Positions 1 to 6,855 of a stretch of DNA of 40,729 nucleotides are shown here, piece after piece. The position numbers and the translations under genes are program-made. Position 1 is the stretch's first letter; every line of letters begins with the position of its first letter. Source of the DNA: a virus; the IMG/VR virus record IMGVR_UViG_3300020202_000147, positions 1 to 40,729 of that record; one strand, 5' to 3'. The notes under the pieces were generated by a model that saw only the letters and a list, made by a program, of their open reading frames with translations, had not been told where the DNA came from and searched no databases.

Positions 1-93
1 GCTAATCCAGTAAAAATAGCTCTCCTGCTTCACGCCGAGTTCCTTCAAACGCTTCGCCAATTCCAGGCTACAAACTTGATCTTCCAGCTTCAT
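1..93 (-). CDS. Small conserved phage protein, truncated by window edge
   Basis: The ORF starts at ATG 93 and runs off the left edge after 31 codons. The N-terminus reads MKLEDQVCSLELAKRLKELG followed by a VKQES...YW segment. This resembles a short hypothetical protein common in environmental phages and prophages; that recognition is from memory and no function is known. The start overlaps the preceding stop as ATGA. If the contig is circular, reading continues at 40729 and adds Arg-Arg-His-Tyr-Glu-Glu-Glu before a TAG, giving a 38-residue protein. Confidence 0.6.
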   Translation of the reverse strand, partial: MKLEDQVCSLELAKRLKELGVKQESYFYWIS

Positions 94-206
94 TTCGCCC
101 CCATCTTCTCGTTGTAGGATTTAAGAGCGTCATTCATGCTTACGATTATTTTCTTTAAATCATCCTCTGCTCTTAAATTCATTGGCTTCTTCAAAAACTC
201 GATCAT
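90..206 (-). CDS. 38-residue hypothetical protein
   Basis: This short ORF is tied to both neighbours by ATGA overlaps: its ATG (206-204) overlaps the TGA of the coiled-coil gene above, and its own TGA overlaps the ATG of the next gene. It begins MIEFLKKPMN and is mostly charged and helical, with no recognisable domain. Coupling on both sides is the main reason to believe it. Function unknown. Confidence 0.55.
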   Translation of the reverse strand: MIEFLKKPMNLRAEDDLKKIIVSMNDALKSYNEKMGAK

Positions 207-517
207 ATCTCTTGCTGTTCCAGCCAGTCGGCGCAGAGGGCACGCATCATCTTCAATCCCGCTTCATAGTTTTCAATGGTTTCTCGGCATTGCTCAATCT
301 CTTTCCTCAGCTCCGCGATCTCTTTCATATGCTTTGCAACCGCTTTATTTGCATCCAAGATGTGCTGATGAAGCTCGGCGATTTCCTTGTCCTTTTCCTC
401 AAGGGCTTTCTTCATATCGAATGGATTAACACAGCTAGTAATGATCCGTTTTTGACAGTGAGGACAATCCATAACTAAGTCATTCATAGCATCATCAACT
501 ATCTTCTCGTTATCCAT
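203..517 (-). CDS. Coiled-coil protein with N-terminal CxxC
   Basis: The 104-residue protein has a CPHC motif near residue 19 and another Cys near residue 29, enough for a small metal-binding knuckle. A long heptad-rich, Glu/Lys-rich helix follows (about residues 35-95), predicted to be a coiled coil. It overlaps the next upstream gene by 8 nt and the next downstream gene by 4 nt, so it belongs to a coupled early operon. No family recognised. The similar gene at 1862-2410 also combines Cys residues with a coiled coil. Confidence 0.65.
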   Translation of the reverse strand: MDNEKIVDDAMNDLVMDCPHCQKRIITSCVNPFDMKKALEEKDKEIAELHQHILDANKAVAKHMKEIAELRKEIEQCRETIENYEAGLKMMRALCADWLEQQEI

Positions 518-788
518 TCTCTCCCTCTTGGCTTCGGATGGCTGTGGCGATTTCTTCTATGTTCGTATTACACATACATTTTTCACAGCCGTACCACTCT
601 TCTTCATCTGAGTGATCATCGTGTTTTATAAAATCCTTTTCCGCAATCCTCGCATCAATCTCAATTTGCTCTGCTCTTGCGGCTTTAAGAGCCTCTTCAA
701 TAAGACCCACCTTCTCAATGTAAGGTTTATCGCTACAGCATGTAAGCAAGTAACCCAATAATTCCTCAGCCTTATCCTTGTCTTTCAT
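510..788 (-). CDS. Hypothetical protein with CxxCxC cluster
   Basis: The 92-residue protein starts at ATG 788, which overlaps the upstream TGA as ATGA. The N-terminal half is helical (LLGYLLTCC then EEALKAARAEQIEIDARIAE). The C-terminal half has an acidic stretch followed by CEKCMC, a possible metal site. No family recognised. Operonic position and overlaps support coding. Confidence 0.6.
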   Translation of the reverse strand: MKDKDKAEELLGYLLTCCSDKPYIEKVGLIEEALKAARAEQIEIDARIAEKDFIKHDDHSDEEEWYGCEKCMCNTNIEEIATAIRSQEGENG

Positions 789-970
789 TTTTTAACCTCT
801 CGGATTTCATATCGCCACGGAGCAACATTGCCAACAAACTCTTCTGCCGCTGCTTCAGCTTCTTCTTTCGTGTTAAATACTTGCTCGTTTATTTTATCAA
901 ACGCACCCCAGCAACAGTCGTAGCTGTCCATTAAAGAATCTTCACACCAAGCGTAGACTTTATATTTCAT
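785..970 (-). CDS. Small hypothetical protein (61 residues)
   Basis: I choose ATG 970 (MKYKVYAWCED...) rather than the upstream ATG 1018, because an AAAAGG ribosome site lies 6-7 nt before it. A further ATG at 976 has no room for a ribosome site. The protein has the alternating beta/alpha look of a small phage fold, with a DSYDCCW segment and a helix containing EEAEAAAEEF. It ends in an ATGA overlap with the next gene. Function unknown. Confidence 0.6.
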   Translation of the reverse strand: MKYKVYAWCEDSLMDSYDCCWGAFDKINEQVFNTKEEAEAAAEEFVGNVAPWRYEIREVKK

Positions 971-1052
971 TCCCATCCTTTTTATTAAATGCTGGCTCGG
1001 CTGTTTTCGCCTTTCCATCCAGATGAACCGGAAGTCGCCGATAGTTTTTCAA
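960..1052 (-). CDS. Possible 30-residue ORF with TTG start
   Basis: A TTG overlapping the TGA of the upstream small ORF (TTGA) opens a 30-residue basic frame, MKNYRRLPVHLDGKAKTAE..., that overlaps the start of the next gene by 11 nt. There is no good ribosome site. It fills an otherwise empty 80-nt gap and follows the coupling pattern of its neighbours. It could equally be chance. Confidence 0.25.
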   Translation of the reverse strand: MKNYRRLPVHLDGKAKTAEPAFNKKDGNEI

Positions 1053-1192
1053 GGACACCAATTAAATGCTGGCGGCGGGTGATTCATAGTCATACGAGCG
1101 TCATATTGACACTTTGCCCGCAATGATTCGCCGGTGCTCATCGCCGAAGAGTTCATCAGGTTATCAGCCACGCCAGCAAAACTTATTTCCAT
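1049..1192 (-). CDS. 47-residue hypothetical protein
   Basis: ATG 1192 is preceded by AAGGG. The ORF ends in HPPPAFNWCP and has a Cys in its middle (RAKCQYDAR). No family recognised. It occupies the only sizeable gap in this stretch. A 13-bp direct repeat (ATTAAATGCTGGC, plus strand) sits at its 3-prime end (1061-1073) and again at 984-996, so part of this sequence may have been duplicated. Confidence 0.45.
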   Translation of the reverse strand: MEISFAGVADNLMNSSAMSTGESLRAKCQYDARMTMNHPPPAFNWCP

Positions 1193-1199
1193 CCCTTGT

Positions 1200-1388
1200 T
1201 CAGGCCTTATTGACCGAGACAGTCATGGATTTTAAAATCTCTCGCCGCATAATTTCTTCAAGCTGCCTGTCAAACTCTCGATCAATCATCATATGAAGGC
1301 GCGGAAATAAAAACGATTTTAAGACCAGTTCGCTTCCTAAGAACGATAGTATCAGCCCTAAAGCAACCGCAAAAATAAACTCTTTCAC
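1200..1388 (-). CDS. Small single-pass membrane protein
   Basis: The start is GTG 1388, overlapping the upstream TGA as GTGA. Residues 3-20 (EFIFAVALGLILSFLGSE) form one transmembrane segment, followed by an amphipathic charged helix with REFDRQLEEIMRREI. Orientation and function are unknown. A holin, a superinfection-exclusion protein or a membrane anchor would all fit. Confidence 0.6.
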   Translation of the reverse strand: MKEFIFAVALGLILSFLGSELVLKSFLFPRLHMMIDREFDRQLEEIMRREILKSMTVSVNKA

Positions 1389-1612
1389 TTAGTCTTCCTC
1401 TTCGCCGGGAGCGTGATGGTGCATGGCTTTATTCTTCCAATCAATCCGCAGCTTTGCCTTCGTCTAAACTCTATAGCTTCTTTCCTGCTATAAAAAATAT
1501 TCGCCTGAAATTCATGGCCATTACCTTGGAACAAAGGATCAAGCTCCTCAATGTCACAAACAACTGCCCAAGCCTTAATCTTCTTCTCACGCCGAGGTGA
1601 TTTATCCAGCAT
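1385..1612 (-). CDS. Hypothetical protein (~75 residues)
   Basis: A small mixed alpha/beta protein with KAWAVVCDIEELDP and EAIEFRRRQSCG segments. ATG 1612 or the preceding in-frame TTG 1615 may be the start. An AGGAG site is 9 nt from the TTG and 12 nt from the ATG, so the TTG is a real alternative. It overlaps the upstream stop. No family recognised. Confidence 0.55.
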   Translation of the reverse strand: MLDKSPRREKKIKAWAVVCDIEELDPLFQGNGHEFQANIFYSRKEAIEFRRRQSCGLIGRIKPCTITLPAKRKTK

Positions 1613-1865
1613 CAAAAATTCTATCTCCTTCCGAGATTTTTATAATTTGCCCTATTTCTTCACAACTCATCTCAATATCTGGAAGATTGGAGTTCCATTT
1701 AAACCTTGGCCTAAAATCTCCGTCTCCATCTGCATAAAAAATGACGTATCGACTCGATCCCCATGAGCCCAATTTTTGCATGTACTTCAACGCTGAAAGA
1801 AAGTAAGGAACCCACCGAGCTTTCATTTCGCATTCGATAACAAATTTCAAATTTTCCTCGCTCAT
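1602..1865 (-). CDS. Hypothetical protein (87 residues)
   Basis: The start ATG 1865 overlaps the TGA of the upstream gene (ATGA). A longer reading to 1925 would invade that gene without a ribosome site. The protein is rich in aromatic residues (RWVPYFLSALKYMQK; RYVIFYADGDGDFRPRF), suggesting a small soluble alpha/beta fold. No recognised domain. Confidence 0.6.
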   Translation of the reverse strand: MSEENLKFVIECEMKARWVPYFLSALKYMQKLGSWGSSRYVIFYADGDGDFRPRFKWNSNLPDIEMSCEEIGQIIKISEGDRIFDAG

Positions 1866-2410
1866 CGTCCACCAGCCTTTAGCAACGCCTTTGCTTTGTC
1901 GGCCCACGAACAAACCACGGTGCATCCGGCTTCTATGTCGTGGCCATAGTGTTTTAACTGAGACATGTATTCAACCATTTCCCGCAGCGCCTTGTTCTGG
2001 GCTTCAAGTTGCGCAATCACTTTGTTACGGCCAGTTTCATCCATATAGATCTCGTGGATAGTCCAGCCAATCTTTTGAGCTTCTAACAGGGCGGTCTTGA
2101 GTCGCTCAATCTCCGCGTCCTTCTCCCTCAACTCTTTCTGATACCCAAACATCATTTCGGTATCGCCGTCCAATCGTCTTTGTAGTTCCTTGCTTTCTGC
2201 GTCCTTCTTCTCTAGGAGCGCAGTAAGCCTATTTCTTTTCTCGACGCTCCAACAATACTCACACCATCCGTGCGGTATTCCATACTCATCAACCGTTTCA
2301 GGATACTTTTCCTCTTTTGGAAGTCCGACAAAATGTTCGCAGTCTCCACGGCCCAGCCCTGCAAACCGGCACCAGACACGCTTCGCTTCTTCTCTGCTCG
2401 AGGGATTCAT
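1862..2410 (-). CDS. Cys-containing coiled-coil protein
   Basis: The 182-residue protein has an N-terminal region with Cys and His residues (WCRFAG, DCEHFVG, HGWCEYCW; about residues 13-52), compatible with zinc binding. A long Glu/Lys/Leu-rich coiled coil follows (about 55-150) and then a C-terminal region with two Cys. It starts at ATG 2410, overlapping the upstream stop. Comparable coiled-coil accessory proteins are frequent in early regions of phages. Function unknown. Confidence 0.6.
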   Translation of the reverse strand: MNPSSREEAKRVWCRFAGLGRGDCEHFVGLPKEEKYPETVDEYGIPHGWCEYCWSVEKRNRLTALLEKKDAESKELQRRLDGDTEMMFGYQKELREKDAEIERLKTALLEAQKIGWTIHEIYMDETGRNKVIAQLEAQNKALREMVEYMSQLKHYGHDIEAGCTVVCSWADKAKALLKAGGR

Positions 2411-2559
2411 GGCTTCCTCATCTCAATTACATCTCCTGCTGGCCTTGCTCCGCAACCCGTACACCTCGGAGGTAGGGGCGGTGTTACTCCCATCCATACG
2501 CCTACAAACCCTCTTACATCACCGCCGCATAGCGAACAACTTCCAATTCTTTGTTCCAT
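2407..2559 (-). CDS. Zinc-ribbon microprotein
   Basis: ATG 2559 has a strong GGAGAGAGG ribosome site just upstream, so I reject the longer frame to 2673. The 50-residue product contains CSLCGG near residue 8 and CTGCGARP near residue 35, a two-knuckle zinc ribbon. It ends in an ATGA overlap. It is one of about a dozen small Cys-rich proteins in this phage. The target (nucleic acid or host protein) cannot be deduced. Confidence 0.65.
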   Translation of the reverse strand: MEQRIGSCSLCGGDVRGFVGVWMGVTPPLPPRCTGCGARPAGDVIEMRKP

Positions 2560-2645
2560 ATCCCTCTCTCCTTTTAAACCCACCAGACGCCCCAAGTAGC
2601 CAGCATCTCTGCCGCAACTGAAGATCCTCACGGTCTCTTCGCGTC

Positions 2646-2707
2646 CAGTGGGTAACTTTTTAGTGACCAGCAACGGCTTTACAGCAAATCCCGTTGCGTT
2701 TCTTCAC
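2646..2707. repeat. Dispersed imperfect repeat, copy C
   Basis: On the minus strand this segment carries GTGAAGAAACGCAA and, further on, CCGTTGCTGGTCAC followed by an A-rich run and CCACTG. Nearly the same order and spacing of blocks occurs at 39976-40036, and a shorter version at 3467-3496. The copy spans the 3-prime end of the methyltransferase gene and the non-coding stretch after it. Confidence 0.5.
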
Positions 2708-3407
2708 ACTTAACTGGCGTTGTAAACAAACTCTTCGTCGTTGCTCGAAGCCGTTTCTTTGCGATCCCGCAGTATTTTTCGTTGATTTCGATGCCGATGC
2801 CGTTACGGTTTAGCTCTTTACATGCAACTAGCGTGGTGCCCGAACCGAGGAATGGGTCAAGGACTGTGTCGCCACCATTACTTAACCGAAGGATAAGGCG
2901 TTTTATAATTCCAACGTTTTTGGGACAGGGATGATCTTTTAAGTTTTTAATCTCGTCACTGTTTCCGCCCTCGTAATGAATTGCATCTCCCTTTATGATG
3001 CCGTTAATTGAACCAAACCCCTTAACGTCTGAGCCATAACACAGAATTGGCTGCCACTGATTAACTCCATAATCTCCATAGGTATTTGTTCCTCGCCAAG
3101 CCCAGGCGATAATCCAATCGGCTTTAGGGTATTCGAATACATGCCTTAAGCCGCAGAAGGTGGCAGTTCTGTTCGCTAATTTGCTGGCCTTTGCTATCGC
3201 CGGAACGACAACGGCTCTTAGGTTTTCAAGGCTGTCCTCATACGAAAGGTATTTATAGCCAATTCCATAAGGCGGATCTGTAAGCGTTAAATCAACTTTA
3301 GGAAGCATCGGCATAACCGCCAAACAATCCCCGTGATAGATTTTTATATCCGGGTCTTTTTCTTCGTAATACAGATAGTCTTTAAGCTCTTTCAAATTCC
3401 ATCCCAC
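2679..3407 (-). CDS. DNA N6-adenine/N4-cytosine methyltransferase (class beta)
   Basis: The 242-residue enzyme would transfer a methyl group from S-adenosylmethionine to an exocyclic amino group of DNA. Motif IV DPPY is at residues 44-47, and the SAM-binding DPFLGSGTT motif is at about 184-192. The catalytic motif therefore precedes the cofactor motif, the class beta order of the N6_N4_Mtase family. GIGIEINEKYC follows as the SAM-contacting acidic loop. No restriction enzyme gene lies beside it, so it is a solitary phage methylase, probably used to evade host restriction or for regulation. Recognition sequence unknown. Its 5-prime end overlaps the small zinc-finger gene. Confidence 0.9.
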   Translation of the reverse strand: MGWNLKELKDYLYYEEKDPDIKIYHGDCLAVMPMLPKVDLTLTDPPYGIGYKYLSYEDSLENLRAVVVPAIAKASKLANRTATFCGLRHVFEYPKADWIIAWAWRGTNTYGDYGVNQWQPILCYGSDVKGFGSINGIIKGDAIHYEGGNSDEIKNLKDHPCPKNVGIIKRLILRLSNGGDTVLDPFLGSGTTLVACKELNRNGIGIEINEKYCGIAKKRLRATTKSLFTTPVKCEETQRDLL

Positions 3408-3477
3408 AGATGACGCCGTGTCTCTCGGCTTCTTGTTTGTCTTCGAATGTTTTTGGGCACCACTTACAGCGGTACAT
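3382..3477 (-). CDS. 31-residue C2HC zinc-finger microprotein
   Basis: The product is essentially one zinc finger: Cys4-x2-Cys7-x12-His20-x3-Cys24, with Tyr2 and Phe11 in the usual hydrophobic positions (YRCKWCPKTF). ATG 3477 lies within the end of the upstream gene, and the ORF overlaps the methyltransferase start by 26 nt. Spacing close to the classical C2H2 pattern makes chance unlikely. It may bind nucleic acid, but no target is visible. Confidence 0.6.
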   Translation of the reverse strand: MYRCKWCPKTFEDKQEAERHGVICGMEFERA

Positions 3478-3772
3478 CGTGACCAGCAACAGCCTGTTTC
3501 GTTTCAGCCCGATTTTCCTCACGCTTCACGGTTTCGATAAACAAAGGACCGTGCTTGTCGAAAATCGCAAGGCCGTGATTTAAAGCCTGAGCTTGTGGCC
3601 CAGTGACTTCGATTTCTTTCGCAGCCTTCAAAGCAGCCTTCAAATCTTTCCGTGACCAGTGGGCCCCAATCAGTATTCCTGGACCGCTTCTAAACGTGTG
3701 AATGTCACCTTTCGGTTTTAACATCTTCAAAGCTTGCTCATAAGATACGAAAACTCTCTCGTCTTTACTCAT
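3464..3772 (-). CDS. Conserved phage hypothetical protein
   Basis: The 102-residue protein has the pattern IHTFRSGPGILIGAHW...A.EIEVTGPQAQALNHGL...GPLFIET. I recognise this as a small conserved protein of many environmental phages, but it has no assigned function. It starts with an ATGA overlap (ATG 3772). The charged C-terminal tail lies over repeat copy B and may have been replaced by recombination. Confidence 0.7.
   Translation of the reverse strand: MSKDERVFVSYEQALKMLKPKGDIHTFRSGPGILIGAHWSRKDLKAALKAAKEIEVTGPQAQALNHGLAIFDKHGPLFIETVKREENRAETKQAVAGHDVPL
3467..3496. repeat. Dispersed imperfect repeat, copy B (short)
   Basis: The minus strand reads CAGGCTGTTGCTGGTCACG then ATGTACCGCTG. It matches the core of the copies at 2646-2707 and 39976-40036. 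Here the repeat spans the end of one ORF and the ATG of the zinc-finger microprotein, just as the 40-kb copy spans the junction of a secreted protein and a zinc-ribbon gene. Confidence 0.45.
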
Positions 3773-3939
3773 CTTAGCCTCTCCGCAATCAGCTCGAGAG
3801 CCTTTACCTTCCGCAACTCAAGATCATCGGCGCATTCGCAACTGTGTTCGCATATTTCAATTTGCCCAAATTCGTCCACCGCCCAAACCTCACCAGAGAA
3901 TAGGAGCGATAAAAACAATAAAGCCAGTTTTTGTTTCAT
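3769..3939 (-). CDS. Small secreted Cys-rich protein
   Basis: ATG 3939 overlaps the TGA of the upstream microprotein. The 56-residue product has a clear signal peptide, MKQKLALLFLSLLFSGEVWA, with cleavage after VWA. The mature part of about 36 residues contains CEHSCEC, a likely disulfide or metal-binding knot, followed by an amphipathic helix. It should act in the periplasm or envelope. Superinfection exclusion or lysis control is possible, but no family is recognised. Confidence 0.65.
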   Translation of the reverse strand: MKQKLALLFLSLLFSGEVWAVDEFGQIEICEHSCECADDLELRKVKALELIAERLR

Positions 3940-4007
3940 TGTCCTTCCTGCGCCGTCCAGATAACCGCAGCGAGCGTTACACCAATACAAATCCCTACTA
4001 ACAGCAT
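3936..4007 (-). CDS. 23-residue membrane microprotein
   Basis: The ORF is linked by a TGATG overlap upstream (ATG 4007 with GAGAGGG 7 nt before it) and an ATGA overlap downstream. The sequence is almost entirely one hydrophobic segment, MLLVGICIGVTLAAVIWTAQ. An ATG at 4013 is an alternative start. Its coupling to a secreted protein suggests an envelope role. Short length limits confidence. Confidence 0.45.
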   Translation of the reverse strand: MLLVGICIGVTLAAVIWTAQEGQ

Positions 4008-4165
4008 CAACATACCCTCTCCCATTCGTAAATAGATCCGCAGGCCAGACAGTGGATCTTGTTTTCGTATCTCTCCCAACCGTTAACGGACATTAAAATT
4101 CCGCAGCTCTCGCAGTCCTGGGGATGATCCCATTCGTTACCGAGACTTTTCCGGCTCATGTCCAT
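4007..4165 (-). CDS. Zinc-ribbon microprotein (52 residues)
   Basis: ATG 4165 overlaps the TAA of the zinc gene upstream as TAATG. The longer frame to 4273 would cover that gene entirely and is rejected. The motifs are CESCGILM and HCLACGSIY, about 20 residues apart, forming a classical zinc ribbon, with a C-terminal Cys. Two zinc proteins in a row suggests a paired function or a tandem capture. Confidence 0.6.
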   Translation of the reverse strand: MDMSRKSLGNEWDHPQDCESCGILMSVNGWERYENKIHCLACGSIYEWERVC

Positions 4166-4314
4166 TAGTACACGAACCTCAGTTCGACTTTTTTCTTCTT
4201 CGCGCACTTGGTACAAAGGCCGCTGGATGGTTTTGTGATCCAGTTCCGAATTTTTTTGCCGCATTTCCCACATTTGTAATCAAACGCCGATTTTTCGTTT
4301 TTAGCAGTTGGCAT
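4165..4314 (-). CDS. Zinc-ribbon microprotein (49 residues)
   Basis: It starts at ATG 4314 inside the end of the HNH gene and ends TAATG into the next zinc protein. The knuckles are YKCGKCGKKI (about residue 14) and GLCTKCAKKKK (about residue 34). The very basic tail is compatible with nucleic-acid binding. Not assigned to a family. Confidence 0.6.
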   Translation of the reverse strand: MPTAKNEKSAFDYKCGKCGKKIRNWITKPSSGLCTKCAKKKKVELRFVY

Positions 4315-4711
4315 CTTGTCCCCTCGCGATCTCGTTTAGTTTTTGAGATAAATCAGCGTACATTTTTTCGTGATAGCCCCTATCTTGCCAGGTTCTAAAA
4401 CAGGCCTTTTGTTTTGCGATCCTCCGAAGCTCCAAAAACCCGTCTTTTTCCCTGCCTTCAACCAGCTCGAAAACTTGCAATGCCACGTCTTTCTGCCCAA
4501 AGCTTTTGGCCGTGTGGCACGCCGAGCAAAGAATTGTCAGGTTCCTAATGTCGTAAAACAGTTGCTTGCAGGTCCTCGAAAAACAGTGATCAATTTGCAG
4601 GTTGTTAAACGATCCGCATAACTCACAGGTATCCCCACGTAACAACCGGACGATTTTTCTGAGTAGCTGCCAGTTCTTGTTGATCAACGTCTTGATGCTC
4701 GGGCGCTTCAT
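4301..4711 (-). CDS. HNH endonuclease-like protein
   Basis: The 136-residue protein has the HNH zinc-finger pattern: CELCG (about residue 30), the catalytic-type LQIDHCFSR (about residue 43), then NLTILCSACH (about residue 64). The C-terminal half is helical and charged. The spacing resembles the NinG/Rap group of lambdoid recombination nucleases. Position directly downstream of the helicase gene (ATGA overlap) supports a role in DNA replication or recombination rather than homing. Likely a metal-dependent nicking or structure-specific nuclease. Confidence 0.75.
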   Translation of the reverse strand: MKRPSIKTLINKNWQLLRKIVRLLRGDTCELCGSFNNLQIDHCFSRTCKQLFYDIRNLTILCSACHTAKSFGQKDVALQVFELVEGREKDGFLELRRIAKQKACFRTWQDRGYHEKMYADLSQKLNEIARGQDANC

Positions 4712-5586
4712 CGTCCAATCGCCAATTTCGCTTCGTAGCGGTTGTTGTAAAACCGGTATGTCTCGCCAGAGAAAAACAGCTCAAATGATCCAACCGGCCC
4801 GAACCTGTTCTTAGCTATCTGGATCTTGAAGTTGTTTCCCAGTTCCGTTGGTTCCTTTAGCTGGTGCATTAGGAGAACGTGATCGCTCATTTCCTCGATT
4901 GCACCGGTACCCTTCAGGTTGGCGATCGTTGGCGCGTCCTCTCCCTGCCTGTTAATTTGTGACAGAACTACAACCGCCATCTTGTGCCGCATTGCCACTT
5001 CTTTCAAAAACCGGAGGTAGTTAGTAAGACTTTCCCACTGCGTTTGTTTGCCCTCGGAGCGGATGTGCTGGATGTGGTCCAGGATTAAAACATCAGGTCT
5101 GAACTCTAGATGATCAATCAGTGTATAAAGCTCATTCTCGGTGTAGCAGTAATCGTCAATGATCCGGATAGGCAGATCTGCGATCTCGGCTACAAATCTG
5201 TTCATCTTGTGGTCTGTTTCCGGGTTCGTCCTGCCCATAATTAAATCAAAACCGTTCACGCCGAACTCGCTGCAAAACATCCGTTCAATGATCGTTTCTT
5301 TAGTCATCTCGAGACTTAAAAACGCGACCTTTTTTCTCATTTTTGCAATGTGAACCGCAGCCTGACAAACAAGCGTCGTTTTACCGATACCAGGCCGCGC
5401 GGCGATAGTCGTAAGCTGCGCTTTGTGCAGTCCGAAAATTCCCTTGTCTAGAACTTCCAGGCCTGTTTCGAAATCTGGCTTTCCGGTTCTGGATTTGACG
5501 TTTTCGACAAATCTTGTAAGCGTTTCTGCCAGTGGTTCAAACTTTGGATAGAATTTCTCAGGTTTTCGTCCGCCAATTTCAGGCAT
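4708..5586 (-). CDS. DnaB-type replicative helicase, RecA core only
   Basis: The 292-residue protein contains the DnaB C-terminal RecA-like ATPase: Walker A ARPGIGKT at residues 63-70, SLEM after strand 2, Walker B PDVLILDH at about 164-171, and VVVLSQINR at about 206-213. It should hydrolyse ATP to unwind DNA at the phage fork. The usual N-terminal helical domain of DnaB (about 100-150 residues) is missing; only about 40 residues precede the ATPase core. The preceding 105-residue gene overlaps it by 139 nt and may supply that role. The upstream gene is a replication-initiator-like protein. Confidence 0.9.
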   Translation of the reverse strand: MPEIGGRKPEKFYPKFEPLAETLTRFVENVKSRTGKPDFETGLEVLDKGIFGLHKAQLTTIAARPGIGKTTLVCQAAVHIAKMRKKVAFLSLEMTKETIIERMFCSEFGVNGFDLIMGRTNPETDHKMNRFVAEIADLPIRIIDDYCYTENELYTLIDHLEFRPDVLILDHIQHIRSEGKQTQWESLTNYLRFLKEVAMRHKMAVVVLSQINRQGEDAPTIANLKGTGAIEEMSDHVLLMHQLKEPTELGNNFKIQIAKNRFGPVGSFELFFSGETYRFYNNRYEAKLAIGR

Positions 5587-5765
5587 AAGTCGGCATCCTC
5601 TACTAGCTTCTGGTTGTCAAAATGCTTGGTTTTTAAACGCGTCATGGTTTCGTAACAAAAATCAAAATCAACCTTGCTGGCGATAACGTTCTCCCGGCAG
5701 ATTGCGATAAGACCGTTGTAGTAGTCGTACCGCTTACCTAACAGGGAAAGGTTTGTCCCATCCAT
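5448..5765 (-). CDS. Helical protein overlapping helicase start
   Basis: ATG 5765 has an excellent AAGGA site 7 nt upstream, so I shorten the frame that would begin at 5810. The 105-residue product is mostly helical, with two Cys early and an amphipathic C-terminal half (LADENLRNSIQSLNHWQKRLQDL). It overlaps the helicase gene by 139 nt in another frame and the initiator by 32 nt. The context suggests a helicase loader, or a detached DnaB N-terminal domain. I do not see sequence proof of either. Confidence 0.6.
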   Translation of the reverse strand: MDGTNLSLLGKRYDYYNGLIAICRENVIASKVDFDFCYETMTRLKTKHFDNQKLVEDADLCLKLADENLRNSIQSLNHWQKRLQDLSKTSNPEPESQISKQAWKF

Positions 5766-6405
5766 CGTCGGTTCCTTTTGGTTTTTTCCCGTCCCTAAAG
5801 TCCCTTTCAAGCCACTCGAAGACCGTTCCAGGGTTCATCCGGAAAATGTTCCGTCTAGCCGCTGAGGCGATATAGCTTGAAATTCGGGTGCTTAAGAAAT
5901 CCGGGGGCCATTGCTCCACGATCGCCGTCTTCTGGGCTTCAGTAAGTCCGGCGAAAAGGTCGTGTGCTAAAAGATTTTTTGGTAATAAAGGGGTGGGCGC
6001 GCTCTCCTTCTCCTTCTTATTCTCTTCTCCTTCTCCTTCTAGGTGGACATTTTCCGGAGACTGTCCTGCTCGTGTCCGGACTTTTCGCGTGTAATCGTCT
6101 ATAGACTCTTTCATTTTCGGGACGCTAACGCGCATCTCAAACTCATCGGAGTTGTCTGTAAGTAGCGCGAGCGCGGCGCACCTGCGCAACACCCGACGCA
6201 CGGTCGTGGGCCGTACGCGGCACAGCGACTCCACGAAAGCCCACCGACAAACAAACTCTGGGTTGTCGTTTTTTGATTTGATCTTTTCACCGACAAACTC
6301 AAGAATTGCGAAATAAATTCCATAACCCTGCATACCCTCATCAAAAATTAGAGCCTGAATCTTCTCGTCTTTTAGAGCTGACGTTTGATGCTTAAACCAC
6401 TTCAT
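5734..6405 (-). CDS. Replication initiator-like protein (Lin1244/DUF4373-like N-terminus)
   Basis: The 223-residue protein starts MKWFKHQTSALKDEKIQALI followed by GYGIYFAILEFVGE. This matches the Lin1244/Lin1753 N-terminal winged-helix domain of phage replisome-organiser proteins (family knowledge). The middle is a charged linker (about 115-145). The C-terminal part has PPDFLSTRISSYIASAARRN and NPGTVFEWLERDF, a small helical DNA-binding-type tail. The following helicase gene supports a role in loading the replication fork. A replication origin may lie within or near this gene, but I could not identify iterons. Confidence 0.75.
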   Translation of the reverse strand: MKWFKHQTSALKDEKIQALIFDEGMQGYGIYFAILEFVGEKIKSKNDNPEFVCRWAFVESLCRVRPTTVRRVLRRCAALALLTDNSDEFEMRVSVPKMKESIDDYTRKVRTRAGQSPENVHLEGEGEENKKEKESAPTPLLPKNLLAHDLFAGLTEAQKTAIVEQWPPDFLSTRISSYIASAARRNIFRMNPGTVFEWLERDFRDGKKPKGTDDGWDKPFPVR

Positions 6406-6447
6406 TTACTTACTTTCTCCCCTAGTGGGGGTAGGGAAAAAACTGAC

Positions 6448-6855
6448 TTAAAAGAGCAAAAAATTTTTCTTCTTAATGAACCTAGCGCGTTTTAAATCGC
6501 TTTTCTCAGGTTCGTATTCATAGCCCAGTGTCTCAACTAAAAGATCTAGGCGTTTCTCAAGCATCCTAATGTCTTTTTCGATGGTCTTCCTGCGGCAGGT
6601 AGCAAAATTCAAATCTCCTGAGCAATCCAAAAACGAAAACTCCTCATTCCAGACCTCAATAGGGGTGGATTGCGGTTGAGTGTTTTGCGGATAGGTAAAT
6701 TCTTGCTTTTCATCGGGAACCCTGTTGCATCCACAAATAATCAGTACCAACACACTTACAATAAAGATCCCCTGCGCTCCGACGGCTCTCGGTTTGTGTG
6801 CGGAGTTGGCTTTGATGGGATTTTGGGGCCAATCTTTTCGCAGGGGCCGAATCAT
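6448..6855 (-). CDS. Putative lipoprotein
   Basis: The 135-residue protein has a hydrophobic stretch GIFIVSVLVLIICGC at about residues 29-43 ending in a lipobox-like IICGC, so Cys is probably lipidated after signal peptidase II cleavage. The N-region before it is unusually long (28 residues), and a later non-ATG start is possible. The mature part is hydrophilic with two further Cys and a charged helical C-terminus. Start ATG 6855 overlaps the upstream stop (ATGA). Function unknown; an envelope role such as lysis or exclusion is likely. Confidence 0.6.
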   Translation of the reverse strand: MIRPLRKDWPQNPIKANSAHKPRAVGAQGIFIVSVLVLIICGCNRVPDEKQEFTYPQNTQPQSTPIEVWNEEFSFLDCSGDLNFATCRRKTIEKDIRMLEKRLDLLVETLGYEYEPEKSDLKRARFIKKKNFLLF

